From the NCBI GenBank assembly GCA_028701435.1, contig JAQVQT010000001.1:38567-49577 (forward strand): a DNA stretch of 11,011 bases, in the 5' to 3' direction. A program made the translations under genes and the position numbers. Shown one piece after another: positions 1 through 7,584 of this stretch (positions are counted from its first letter, which is position 1; every line of letters begins with the position of its first letter). The notes under the pieces were generated by a model. That model made no database searches and was not told where the DNA came from. It was given only the letters and a program-made list of their open reading frames with translations. This DNA comes from Smithellaceae bacterium (GTDB lineage: Bacteria > Desulfobacterota > Syntrophia > Syntrophales > Smithellaceae).

Positions 1-4
1 GGCT

Positions 5-784
5 TCAATCCAAACGAATAATCTTCGCGCCGTCCGGGGCAGGCAGCGTAAACACCGAAAGATCGGCCGCCTCTTCCATGTGCACATCGGAATATTCCAC
101 GAAGGCGGACAGGGTGTTGTCCGCCCAATGAACGAGGATCTTTCGGGCCAGGGAAAGCCCCGGCGCGTAATCCTCATACCGCACACCATATATTTCCTTT
201 CCATCCGAGCCGTACCGGACGAGCCTTGTCAATCTTCCGCTCTTCTCCATCCAGATCGTTTGCGAAGGTCCCGAAACCGTTTTCATATTCACGCGCAGGA
301 CGCCGTCTTCGACGGAATGACCGTAGGAAAGACCGGCCCCGCGAAGAGGCGGAAAGGAGCCGGAAAGAATCATGACCAGGTCTTCAAGATTCAATGCCCA
401 GGGTAAAAAACGGGACAGGTTTTCAGCGGAGGGCTGCCCCACATAAAATTCACCCTGCGACGGGATCCATATTCTCATCTCCCGGGGCGTTGCACTGAGA
501 AAAAAATCGGGCGTACCGATAACCGGCAGCATCTCCAGACGAAGATAGGAGGGCCTCTGTAAAACCAGAGCAACCCGAAGGGGGTAATGTCCCTGAACCG
601 TGGAAAGATCCATCCGCGCCGTAGCGACGATCCTATCCGTCTCCCGAAGGGCTAGACGGATCATCGCCGCGGGATCCGGATGGCGTCCGGATTCCGTAAC
701 GGCCCCGCCGGCGCATCCGCAAACCAGAAGCGACAGGAAGAAAATTCCCATCATTCTTCTACCGGAGGCATAGTCATGAAACAT
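5..784 (-). CDS. LolB-like outer-membrane lipoprotein (LolA/LolB fold, DUF4292-like)
   Basis: Predicted lipoprotein of about 259 residues. A short RR-containing n-region and a hydrophobic stretch lead into the lipobox LVCGC, so the mature protein should start at that Cys and be lipid-anchored. The body has the order of features expected of LolB-type proteins: a segment of alternating strands, then a 'LRLEML..IGTPDFFLSATP' region resembling LolB's 'L.L..PLG....L....', then 'W.P...EFYVG', a helical part (SAENLSRFLPWAL) and further strands up to 'DGAKIIRL'. LolB receives lipoproteins from LolA at the inner face of the outer membrane; that role here is inferred. It lies 42 bp after the TPR lipoprotein gene, an order also seen for lbcA–lolB in Pseudomonas. 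The chosen ATG has AGGA 8 nt upstream; an ATG at 793 has no spaced SD, and one at 754 would also keep the lipobox. An undefined DUF4292-type lipoprotein is the alternative. Lipoprotein call is firm, LolB call moderate. Confidence 0.72.
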   Translation of the reverse strand: MFHDYASGRRMMGIFFLSLLVCGCAGGAVTESGRHPDPAAMIRLALRETDRIVATARMDLSTVQGHYPLRVALVLQRPSYLRLEMLPVIGTPDFFLSATPREMRIWIPSQGEFYVGQPSAENLSRFLPWALNLEDLVMILSGSFPPLRGAGLSYGHSVEDGVLRVNMKTVSGPSQTIWMEKSGRLTRLVRYGSDGKEIYGVRYEDYAPGLSLARKILVHWADNTLSAFVEYSDVHMEEAADLSVFTLPAPDGAKIIRLD

Positions 785-792
785 GCAAAACA

Positions 793-796
793 TCCT
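793..796 (-). promoter_or_regulatory. Shine-Dalgarno AGGA of the LolB-like gene
   Basis: AGGA lies 8 nt before the ATG at 784. It overlaps the first base of the upstream in-frame ATG at 793 and therefore favours the inner start. Weak motif. Confidence 0.4.
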
Positions 797-826
797 GAAC
801 GTATTGGTTGCGGTACGCAGCGCTTC

Positions 827-2527
827 TCAGGGTTTCAGAAGGTCGATCTTGTCCTTCAGGCGGCGGTTGCCTGGATCCACGTTGATGGCCCTCCGGTACC
901 ATTCCAGCGCCTCTTCCCGACGGCCGGTTTTTAGATACGTGTCTCCCAGGTGCTCCATGACGCTGGGGTCTTCCGGCAGGAAACCCAAGGCTTTCTTCAG
1001 GTAGATGAGGGCGCTTTCGTAGTTGTTTTTTTTGAAATAGACCCAGCCCATGGAGTCCAGAATGTAGCCATTGTCCGGTTTGATCTTTAGCGCCTGAACA
1101 ATCATTTGTTCGGCCTCGTCCAGGTGCATCCCGCGGTCGGCATAGCTGTAACCGATAAAGTTGAGGGCGTCCGCATTTTGCGGATCAAGCGCCAGCACCT
1201 GTTTCATGGATTGAACGCTTTCCTCGAAACGGCCCGTTTTCTCCATCAGCGCCCCCAGAAGATAATGCAGGTCGGTGTTGCCGGGAAAAAGTCCGATGCC
1301 TTCCCGGACCGTCTTTTCGGCCGCGGCCATGTCTTTTTGTTCTTCATACAACGAGGATAAATACAGATATAATACGGCCTGATCTTTTCTGTGGACGATG
1401 GCCCGGCGGATGACCCCGATCGCGCCGGTGAAATCTCCTTCCTGCTTGATCAGTTTGGCCGCCTGAATCTGGGCATTGGCATACAATTCAAACTTCGGGG
1501 AGATCTTCTGATATTCGGCCAGAGCCTTTTGCCGATCGCCTTTTTGCTCCAGGACGCTGGCCAGAAGATACCGCAATTTGTCATCGGAGGGCGTTCTCTC
1601 CAAAAGGAGCGAGAACTCGGCGGCCGCCTGGTCATATCGGCGCATATCGTAATATAAAAGCCCCAAGGCCATTTGCACTTCCCGGTTTTCGGGGCTGATT
1701 TTCAGCACCTCCTGCAGTTCCTTTTCCGCCGCTTCCTCCCGGTCGGTTTTCATCAGCAGTTCTGCGATCTTCACACGAATGCCGATCCGGGCGGGATTCA
1801 TCTCCAGATAGCGCCGGTAAACACCGATGGCTTCCTCATATTGGTTCTGGCTTTCATACAGGGCGGCAAGGCCCGTCCAGGCGGCCTCAAAGGCCGGCCG
1901 TTGCGCAATAATTTTCTGATAGAGCTTTTCCGCATCCGCCGTCCGATTCATCTGCGTCAGGGTTTTTGCGTAATAAAACATCCCGATGAGATGATCGGGA
2001 TCAAGCGTGAGCAATTTTTGATACGCCTTCTCGGCGGCGTCATATTTCTTTTCCTGGCTGTAAATCGTCGCCAGATAAAGATAGGCGACCGCATTTTCCG
2101 GATCCATTTCCGTGACGGTCTGATACTCCCGGACGGCTTTGTCATATTCGCGCAGATTGAAATACAGGCCGCCCAGAATCGACCGAAGTTCGATATTGCC
2201 GGGATCTTTCGCCAGGGCGGACTCTCCGAGAGACAGGGCCGGATCGACGTCATTGTTTTCGACATAGAGCGAAACCAGCTCGGTGGTCAAATAAGGTGAA
2301 TCGGGAGAAAAGGAAAGCGCGCGCTTCATTTGATCGATCGATTCGTCCAGATTCCCGTCCAGCCTGGACAGCACGGCCAGCGAATAGTGGTAGGCGGCCT
2401 CTTTGGAATACGGATCCGGAGCCGGGACATACGCCGGCGGCCGGCTTGCGGGAAAAGAAGCGCAGCCGGCAAGAATCGCGGAAAACAGAAATCCGCACAG
2501 CAGGAAAAAAATGTGTTTTTTTTGCAT
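827..2527 (-). CDS. TPR-repeat lipoprotein, LbcA-like (candidate CtpA adaptor)
   Basis: 566-residue lipoprotein. A KK n-region, a hydrophobic core and the lipobox LAGC put the lipidated Cys at residue 22, followed by a Pro/Ala-rich linker to about residue 40. From residue 47 to 557 I can lay out 15 back-to-back tetratricopeptide repeats, all 34 residues long except repeat 13 with 35. They carry the usual G/A-Y-A-P positions (for example 'GLYFNLREYDKAVREY', 'GWVYFKKNNYESALIY'), leaving only a nine-residue tail. TPR superhelices bind other proteins. Outer-membrane TPR lipoproteins that activate periplasmic S41 proteases are known (LbcA for CtpA in Pseudomonas; NlpI for Prc in E. coli). A CtpA gene two genes upstream and a LolB-like gene just downstream match the LbcA context, so an adaptor role is a reasonable inference. 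It starts 44 bp after the deacetylase gene; the SD is poor (GAAGG about 12 nt upstream). TPR lipoprotein is certain, LbcA-like role moderate. Confidence 0.93.
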   Translation of the reverse strand: MQKKHIFFLLCGFLFSAILAGCASFPASRPPAYVPAPDPYSKEAAYHYSLAVLSRLDGNLDESIDQMKRALSFSPDSPYLTTELVSLYVENNDVDPALSLGESALAKDPGNIELRSILGGLYFNLREYDKAVREYQTVTEMDPENAVAYLYLATIYSQEKKYDAAEKAYQKLLTLDPDHLIGMFYYAKTLTQMNRTADAEKLYQKIIAQRPAFEAAWTGLAALYESQNQYEEAIGVYRRYLEMNPARIGIRVKIAELLMKTDREEAAEKELQEVLKISPENREVQMALGLLYYDMRRYDQAAAEFSLLLERTPSDDKLRYLLASVLEQKGDRQKALAEYQKISPKFELYANAQIQAAKLIKQEGDFTGAIGVIRRAIVHRKDQAVLYLYLSSLYEEQKDMAAAEKTVREGIGLFPGNTDLHYLLGALMEKTGRFEESVQSMKQVLALDPQNADALNFIGYSYADRGMHLDEAEQMIVQALKIKPDNGYILDSMGWVYFKKNNYESALIYLKKALGFLPEDPSVMEHLGDTYLKTGRREEALEWYRRAINVDPGNRRLKDKIDLLKP

Positions 2528-2571
2528 AGGAGACGCTTGCCTTCGCTTCCCGCTTTCGGAAAAACCGGTTT

Positions 2572-3489
2572 TCAGGAGGCCCCTTCCGGCTTTTGCTTTC
2601 CCAGCAATGCCGATACCGGAACGATCGCAATCCCTTTTTCCCGGTAAACCTTGCCGGCCTCCCGGACGGCCCGAATGGTTTCAGGATAGGGATGACCGAT
2701 CACGATGAGCGGCGAATTTCCGTCCGATGAACGAGCGGCCTCCATGAGAATCTGATAAATTTTGGAATAGTCGCGTTCATTGTCCAGAAAGATTTTCCTG
2801 GACATCACCGTCAGACGGGCCTTGTGCGCCGCCGCTTCCGTCTTTGAATCCCGGGTGGTCCGGGAATCAATAAAAAACAAATTTTTCTTTTTAAGCTCGC
2901 GAAAAACCAGCGTCAGCTTTTCCTCGTCCGCCATGAATTTGGACCCCATATGGTTGTTGACGCCGGAGGCATACGGCACGGAGTCCATGTTTCTTCGAAG
3001 CTGAAAGAGGATCTCCTCATCGTTCATATCCGTAAAAAGAGCGCCGCTGCCCGGTTTTTCCTTCGGATAGGAAAGAGGCTCCATGGGCAAATGGAGAAGA
3101 ATTTCACGATGGGCTCGATGAAGCGCTTCCGCCGCCTCGCGCGAATGGGCAAGAAGCGGCAGAACGGCAAACGTGATGTTCTCATCCAGGGCCAGCAGTT
3201 CGCGCACCGGCTTCATGTCATAGCCGATGTCGTCGATAATGATCGCCACCTGTCTTGCCGCCGACCGGGGCGGCACGATTTTGGCAAGCAACGCTCCGTC
3301 TTCCGTTTTGTGGCGCTGTGCTTTTGCCGTATCCTGCGGCCGCTCCGCCTGCTTTTTCTGCAAATGCGGCGATTTGACCCCCACCGTCTCTTCACGGTCC
3401 AATAGAACGATGGCAACAATGGCGGCAACGGCAAGGACGATCAGCGCAATCAGAACGGTTGTTGCCTTTTTGATCTTTTTCTTTTTCAT
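2572..3489 (-). CDS. Membrane-anchored divergent polysaccharide deacetylase (YibQ/DUF610 family)
   Basis: 305 residues. A strongly basic start (MKKKKIKK) and one hydrophobic segment at about residues 10–30, with no clear cleavage site, suggest a signal anchor with the catalytic domain in the periplasm. A low-complexity linker (about 35–75) precedes the NodB-like domain of the divergent deacetylase family (Pfam Polysacc_deac_2). Visible motifs are IIIDDIG (Asp86/Asp87), HLPMEP (His133), NNHMGS (His180), FIDSRTT (Asp208) and GHPYPET (His266), which are the family's metal-binding and active-site positions. The substrate is not established for the family; peptidoglycan or another envelope glycan is usually assumed. 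The gene starts 34 bp after ctpA, and such genes commonly neighbour ctpA or envC-type cell-wall genes, so co-transcription with ctpA is likely. The SD is weak (a G-run about 14 nt upstream). Family assignment is confident. Confidence 0.92.
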   Translation of the reverse strand: MKKKKIKKATTVLIALIVLAVAAIVAIVLLDREETVGVKSPHLQKKQAERPQDTAKAQRHKTEDGALLAKIVPPRSAARQVAIIIDDIGYDMKPVRELLALDENITFAVLPLLAHSREAAEALHRAHREILLHLPMEPLSYPKEKPGSGALFTDMNDEEILFQLRRNMDSVPYASGVNNHMGSKFMADEEKLTLVFRELKKKNLFFIDSRTTRDSKTEAAAHKARLTVMSRKIFLDNERDYSKIYQILMEAARSSDGNSPLIVIGHPYPETIRAVREAGKVYREKGIAIVPVSALLGKQKPEGAS

Positions 3490-3523
3490 GGCCGTCAGTA
3501 TTTGACCCCCGGAACCAGCAACC

Positions 3524-4843
3524 TCATTTGGCCAGATTTTTCTTCATGATATCCCAGCTTTTTAAAATATCAATCGCCGTCCTGAGCTGATTGTCCTTAA
3601 CCAGATCGGTCGTTTCCCTGGAGTCTCCGTTTTTGTTTTCATCGGGATGCGTCCCCTCTTCTTTGGCCGGCTTGATGTGCCCCTTGAGATCCTTTTCCCG
3701 AAGCCTTTCCCCCAGGAGAGACTCCGGCTCTTCCGAGGGCCGCACCGGTTTGACGATAATGTCCGGCTTGATGCCTTCGGCCTGGATGGACCGACCGTTG
3801 GGCGTATAGTACCGGGCCGTCGTCAATTTCAGCGCGGAACCGTCCTCCAGGGGAATCACGGTCTGCACGGACGCTTTTCCGAAGGTTTGCGTTCCCACAA
3901 TGAGCGCCCGGCCGTTGTCCTGCAGGGCGCCCGCCACAATCTCCGCCGCGCTGGCCGTGCCTTCATTCACGAGGACGACGATGGGCACGCTGACTTCCTT
4001 GTCTCCGCTGTCGCGCGCCGTGGCTTTGGTTTCCATCTTTTTCGTCCGGCCGCGGGTGGACACAATCACACCCGACTTCAGGAACATGTCGGAAACTTCT
4101 ATGGCCTGGGTCAGCAATCCGCCCGGATCATTGCGTAAATCCAGCACCAGTCCCTTCATGGGTTTTGTTTTTTCGGCCACGTCGGTAAGCGCTTTGCGCA
4201 GGTCATGGGCGGTCCGTTCATGGAAGGAGGCGATGCGAATGTAGCCGATATGATCATCAAAGGCCTTTGCCCTGACGCTTTTTACCTGAATCACGGCGCG
4301 GGTCAGCGTGATGTCCCTCGGCTGGACCATATTCTCCCGCAGAATCGTTATGGTCACTTTGGTGTCTTTCGGGCCGCGCAGCTTCTTCACTGCCTCCATA
4401 ATCGTAATGTCTTTTGTGGATTTACCGTCAATCTTGATGATCGAATCTCCGGGTTTCACGCCCGCCTTGAACGCCGGCGTGTCCTCAATGGGGGACACGA
4501 CCGTCAACACATCCTTCAGGATGGTAATTTCAATGCCGATTCCGCCGAAACGCCCCTGCGTCTCCACTTCCAGCTCTTTGTAAAGCTCCGGCGTCATAAA
4601 CGAGCTGTGCGGATCTAGGGACTTGATCATGCCGTTGATCGCGCCCTGAATCAGAACCGAAGAATCGATTTCTTCCACGTAGTTTTTCTGCACCATATCC
4701 AGGACTTCATTGAAGGTTTTAATCTCCTTGTAAATATTTTTGTCCCGTGCGGAAACCTTGCTGTCGGAATACGGCCCGAAAACGACGAAAAGCCCGAAGA
4801 GGATTACCGCCAATATTGGCCACTTACCGGAAATATTTTTCAT
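3524..4843 (-). CDS. ctpA: Carboxyl-terminal processing protease CtpA (S41 family)
   Basis: 439-residue periplasmic serine protease. An N-terminal hydrophobic segment (about 8–23) is followed by a possible VSA cleavage site near residue 32. Then come a helical N-domain (about 35–85), a PDZ domain (about 90–170; RFGGIGIEI, KPGDSIIKIDG) and the S41 catalytic core. The catalytic Ser298 sits in NEGTASAAEI with Glu301, and the general-base Lys323 in TFGKASVQ. The Ser–Lys spacing of 25 is that of the family. LDLRNDPGG lies before the active site. A charged linker (about 372–415) and a final helix complete the usual length. CtpA proteases trim or degrade envelope proteins; in Pseudomonas the substrates are cell-wall cross-link hydrolases. 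The ATG at 4843 has GAGG six bases upstream and starts the signal sequence; an upstream GTG at 4855 lacks an SD. It leads the envelope cluster after a spacer of about 170 bp. The gene called envC, often next to ctpA, is absent here. Confidence 0.95.
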   Translation of the reverse strand: MKNISGKWPILAVILFGLFVVFGPYSDSKVSARDKNIYKEIKTFNEVLDMVQKNYVEEIDSSVLIQGAINGMIKSLDPHSSFMTPELYKELEVETQGRFGGIGIEITILKDVLTVVSPIEDTPAFKAGVKPGDSIIKIDGKSTKDITIMEAVKKLRGPKDTKVTITILRENMVQPRDITLTRAVIQVKSVRAKAFDDHIGYIRIASFHERTAHDLRKALTDVAEKTKPMKGLVLDLRNDPGGLLTQAIEVSDMFLKSGVIVSTRGRTKKMETKATARDSGDKEVSVPIVVLVNEGTASAAEIVAGALQDNGRALIVGTQTFGKASVQTVIPLEDGSALKLTTARYYTPNGRSIQAEGIKPDIIVKPVRPSEEPESLLGERLREKDLKGHIKPAKEEGTHPDENKNGDSRETTDLVKDNQLRTAIDILKSWDIMKKNLAK

Positions 4844-4849
4844 GCTTTG

Positions 4850-4853
4850 CCTC
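4850..4853 (-). promoter_or_regulatory. Shine-Dalgarno GAGG of ctpA
   Basis: GAGG lies 6 nt before the ATG at 4843 and decides for that ATG over the in-frame GTG at 4855, whose own upstream sequence has no properly spaced SD. Confidence 0.6.
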
Positions 4854-4908
4854 ACTGTCCGCCGATGATTTTATCGCACGCCAAGATAATGACTTCTGTA
4901 GCCGCAAG

Positions 4909-4936
4909 TATATACCAATCTTTTTTTTCTTTTCCA
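4909..4936 (-). promoter_or_regulatory. Possible sigma-70 promoter for the ctpA cluster
   Basis: On the minus strand, TGG-TATATA (4917–4909) looks like an extended -10 element. A weak -35 candidate TGGAAA (4936–4931) lies 16 bp upstream across an A-rich stretch. It would start RNA near 4902 and give a leader of about 60 nt before ctpA. It is the best candidate in the cysS–ctpA spacer (4844–5012), which has no convincing terminator and no other gene. The -35 is poor, so confidence is low. Confidence 0.35.
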
Positions 4937-5012
4937 TCTATTTCGGCAAGCCGTAAGAAAATAGCAGAGAATCTTCAGAAACCGCGCAAAAGCGAATCGG
5001 CCGCCCGGAATT

Positions 5013-6485
5013 CTAATCGATGAGCCAGGTTGTCCGGCCCGCCGCATCCTTCAAGGCAATGCTCTGCGAAGCCAGCTGCCTGCGGATTTCATCAGCGCGG
5101 CCCCAGTCTTTATCGTCGCGGGCTTTTTGCCGCTCGGCAATCAGCGCCTCTACCCGGTGAATATCGATTCCGCGTTTTTCGGCTTCGATGTCGCGGTCCC
5201 TCGAGAAAAAGAGATCCGGGTCGGACTGAAACACACCCAGCACATCGCCAAAATGAAGGAAGGCCTCCCGGGCGGTCTCCAGGATGGCCTGTTTGTCGGC
5301 TGGAGGCATCTTTTTTTCCACCGTCATGACCTGGTTGACGAGCCGGGCGGCGTCAAACACAAAGCCCAGCGCCTGCGCCGTATTAAAATCGTCGTCCAGG
5401 GCTGCGTCGAATTTTTCCACGGATGCTCTTAATTTGGCCGCGAACTCCCCGCTGCCGGAGGCGGTTTCGGACCCGCCCTGATGAACCTCCGCCGCCTGCG
5501 CATCCTTCATCAAACGAAGGGCGGTATAGCAGCGGATCAGCGCCGTCCGGGATTCCCTGAGAGAGACATCCGAATAATCCACCGGACTTCGGTAATGGCT
5601 CTGCAGCATGAACAGACGCAGAACTTCCGGATGAAATTGCCGGACAATCTCCCGAATCGGGAAAATGTTTCCCAGGGATTTGGACATTTTTTCCGCGTTG
5701 ATCTTCACGAAACCGTTGTGCATCCAGTAATGGACCGGAGGCTTTCCGGTCGCCGCCTGGGATTGGGCGATTTCATTTTCGTGATGCGGGAAGATCAGGT
5801 CTTCACCGCCGCCGTGAATGTCAAAGGGCTCGCCCAGATAGCGGCGGCTCATCGCCGAACATTCGATATGCCATCCCGGTCTGCCCATTCCCCATGGACT
5901 GTCCCAGGAAGGCTCGCCTTCCTTGCTTTTCTTCCAGAGCACGAAATCCAGCGGGTTTCTTTTCTTGTCGTTGACGTCCACGCGGGCGCCGGCCATCATA
6001 TCCTCCAGATTGCGTCCGGACAATCCGCCGTATGCGGAGAATTTGGCAACCGCAAAAAACACGTCTCCGTCCACCGCGTAGGCCATTCCTTTTTCCTCGA
6101 GCACCCGGATCAGATCGATCATATCCGCCATGTGCCCCGTGGCTCTCGGAGTAACCGTCGGCGTGAGGACGTTGAGGGCGGCCATATCTTCATCGTGCAG
6201 CGCCATATAGCGCTCGGCGATCTCGGCAATGCCGACGCCTTCCTGTTTCGCCCGATCAATGATTTTATCGTCGATGTCGGTGAAATTTTTTACATACGTC
6301 ACGTCGTAGCCGCGCGCTTTCAGATGGCGGAAGACGACATCAAACACAACCGCCGCGCGGGCGTGGCCGATATGGCAGACATCATACGCCGTAATGCCGC
6401 AAACATACATACCGACCGCGCCTTCCCGGATCGGCTGAAAGATTTCTTTTTTTCTGGTCTTCGTATTATAGATTTTCTGGGTCAT
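5013..6485 (-). CDS. cysS: Cysteinyl-tRNA synthetase
   Basis: 490-residue class I aminoacyl-tRNA synthetase that charges tRNA-Cys in the cytoplasm. The signature HIGH is at residues 38–41 and KMSKS at 266–270. The zinc ligands that bind the cysteine thiolate are all present: Cys29 in YVCGIT, Cys209 in HIECSAM, His234 and Glu238 in FPHHENEIA. The length and the C-terminal anticodon-binding part (ending TTWLID) are normal. The ORF extends 15 codons further upstream, but that extension is unlike the family, and the ATG at 6485 has GAAGG seven bases upstream. This ATG leaves 13 bp after argC, whereas the longer ORF would overlap the end of argC. It is therefore probably co-transcribed with argC, although the two genes share no pathway. 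Very confident. Confidence 0.98.
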   Translation of the reverse strand: MTQKIYNTKTRKKEIFQPIREGAVGMYVCGITAYDVCHIGHARAAVVFDVVFRHLKARGYDVTYVKNFTDIDDKIIDRAKQEGVGIAEIAERYMALHDEDMAALNVLTPTVTPRATGHMADMIDLIRVLEEKGMAYAVDGDVFFAVAKFSAYGGLSGRNLEDMMAGARVDVNDKKRNPLDFVLWKKSKEGEPSWDSPWGMGRPGWHIECSAMSRRYLGEPFDIHGGGEDLIFPHHENEIAQSQAATGKPPVHYWMHNGFVKINAEKMSKSLGNIFPIREIVRQFHPEVLRLFMLQSHYRSPVDYSDVSLRESRTALIRCYTALRLMKDAQAAEVHQGGSETASGSGEFAAKLRASVEKFDAALDDDFNTAQALGFVFDAARLVNQVMTVEKKMPPADKQAILETAREAFLHFGDVLGVFQSDPDLFFSRDRDIEAEKRGIDIHRVEALIAERQKARDDKDWGRADEIRRQLASQSIALKDAAGRTTWLID

Positions 6486-6492
6486 TTTCTTG

Positions 6493-6497
6493 CCTTC
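6493..6497 (-). promoter_or_regulatory. Shine-Dalgarno GAAGG of cysS
   Basis: GAAGG lies 7 nt before the ATG at 6485 and directly behind the argC stop codon. It supports the internal start that matches the family's N-terminus. Confidence 0.65.
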
Positions 6498-6498
6498 G

Positions 6499-7539
6499 TC
6501 AGGGATACAGAGGGGGCGTCCCGAGACCACTGTCTTCGGGGAACCCGCAAACCAGATTCATGTTCTGCACGGCCTGGCCGGCGGCGCCCTTAATGAGATT
6601 GTCGATCGCGGAAATCATGATCACCCGGCCCGTCCGCGGATCAACGGTCAGGCCGATGTCGCAGAAATTGGACCCGCAAACGGAGGAAATGTTGGGATAA
6701 GCGCCCGCGGGACAAATCCGCACGAATTTTTCACCGGCGTAGAAGGATGCATACAGACCCCGCAGCTCCTCCTCCGTCACGTTTTTTTTCAGCGTCGCAT
6801 ACATCGTGCTCAGAATGCCCCTTTTGACCGGCAGCAAATGCGGTGTGAAGGAAATGACGAATTTTTCACCGGCCAGCTGATGGAGTTCCTGCTCGATTTC
6901 CGGGGTGTGCCTGTGCTTCCCTACCTTATAGGCTTTAAAGCCCCCGTCCACTTCACAAAAAAGCGATCCGACGACCGGGTCCCTTCCCGCTCCGCTTACC
7001 CCGGAAGCCGAATCGGCGATGATCGTGGAAACCTCCAGGAGTTTGTTTTTGAGCGCGGGCGCAAGCCCCAGAATAATGCTGGTCGGATAACAGCCGGGAT
7101 TGGCAATCAACGGCGATGTTTTAACGGTTTCCCGGTAAAGTTCCGGAAGCCCGTAAACCGCCTGTCCGAACAGACCGGCACTGGTATGTTTGGCATACCA
7201 CTGTTCATAGGTTGCCAAATCCCGCAGGCGGTAGTCGGCGGACAGATCGATCACCTTTTTCCCCGCCTCGATAAAGACCGGGGCGATCTCCATGGACACG
7301 CCGTGCGGCAGCGCCAGAAAAACGACATCGCAAAGCTTTGCGATTTCCCGGGGCGAAGCGTTGGTGTACGAGAGAAATGTCAGACCGGAAAGAGACGGAA
7401 AAACGTCCGAAACTTTCATGCCGGCGTAGCGCCTGGAGGTAACGGCAACCAGCTCCACCTGTGGATGTGCGGACAGAATCCGAATGAGTTCCTGCCCCGT
7501 ATAGCCGCTGGCGCCGAAGATCGCTGCTTTCGTTTTCAT
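6499..7539 (-). CDS. argC: N-acetyl-gamma-glutamyl-phosphate reductase
   Basis: 346-residue NADPH-dependent reductase, third step of arginine synthesis: N-acetylglutamyl phosphate to N-acetylglutamate semialdehyde. The N-terminal Rossmann motif GASGYTGQEL is at residues 9–18. The catalytic Cys150 sits in ANPGCYPTS. SGVSGAGRD and the KHRHTPEIEQ box (208–217, containing the active-site His) follow, so all catalytic elements are present and the length is normal. The start is fixed by GGAG at 7545–7548, 5 nt before the ATG, and by the Rossmann fold beginning at once. No other arginine gene is near. rplM–rpsI–argC is an order I associate with deltaproteobacteria such as Geobacter. The rpsI terminator ends exactly at the argC SD, which leaves no room for a separate promoter in between. 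Confidence 0.98.
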   Translation of the reverse strand: MKTKAAIFGASGYTGQELIRILSAHPQVELVAVTSRRYAGMKVSDVFPSLSGLTFLSYTNASPREIAKLCDVVFLALPHGVSMEIAPVFIEAGKKVIDLSADYRLRDLATYEQWYAKHTSAGLFGQAVYGLPELYRETVKTSPLIANPGCYPTSIILGLAPALKNKLLEVSTIIADSASGVSGAGRDPVVGSLFCEVDGGFKAYKVGKHRHTPEIEQELHQLAGEKFVISFTPHLLPVKRGILSTMYATLKKNVTEEELRGLYASFYAGEKFVRICPAGAYPNISSVCGSNFCDIGLTVDPRTGRVIMISAIDNLIKGAAGQAVQNMNLVCGFPEDSGLGTPPLYP

Positions 7540-7548
7540 AAAAACTCC

Positions 7549-7578
7549 AAAAAAAAGGGGAGCCTGAAGGCCCCCCTT
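7549..7578 (-). terminator. Rho-independent terminator after rpsI, abutting the argC SD
   Basis: Read on the minus strand, AAGGGGGGCC–TTCA–GGCTCCCCTT forms an uninterrupted 10-bp stem with one G·U pair and a 4-nt loop. The run of eight U overlaps the last two stem pairs (7549–7556). It begins 6 nt after the rpsI stop. The U-run ends directly at the GGAG of argC (7545–7548). It looks like a strong terminator for rplM–rpsI, or a partial one that sets read-through into argC–cysS. Confidence 0.92.
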
Positions 7579-7584
7579 AAATGA

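Noticed and set aside
2561..2572. Perfect 12-bp palindrome AAAACCGGTTTT between the deacetylase and TPR genes
   Set aside because: There is no loop and the core is AT-flanked, so it is not a plausible terminator. A single short palindrome touching the stop codon is not enough to call an operator.
4969..5012. Possible terminator after cysS (CGC-TTTT-GCG core with outer CCG/CGG)
   Set aside because: The stem is interrupted by a bulge and only a short T stretch follows. Too weak to annotate.
5481..6593. Long plus-strand open frame of about 370 codons opposite cysS
   Set aside because: It is the antisense shadow of cysS, whose family motifs are unambiguous. Its translation shows no recognisable domain and is rich in Arg and His, as antisense frames are.
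6490..7584. Long plus-strand open frame of about 364 codons opposite argC
   Set aside because: Antisense shadow of argC, including the terminator. It has no recognisable motif.
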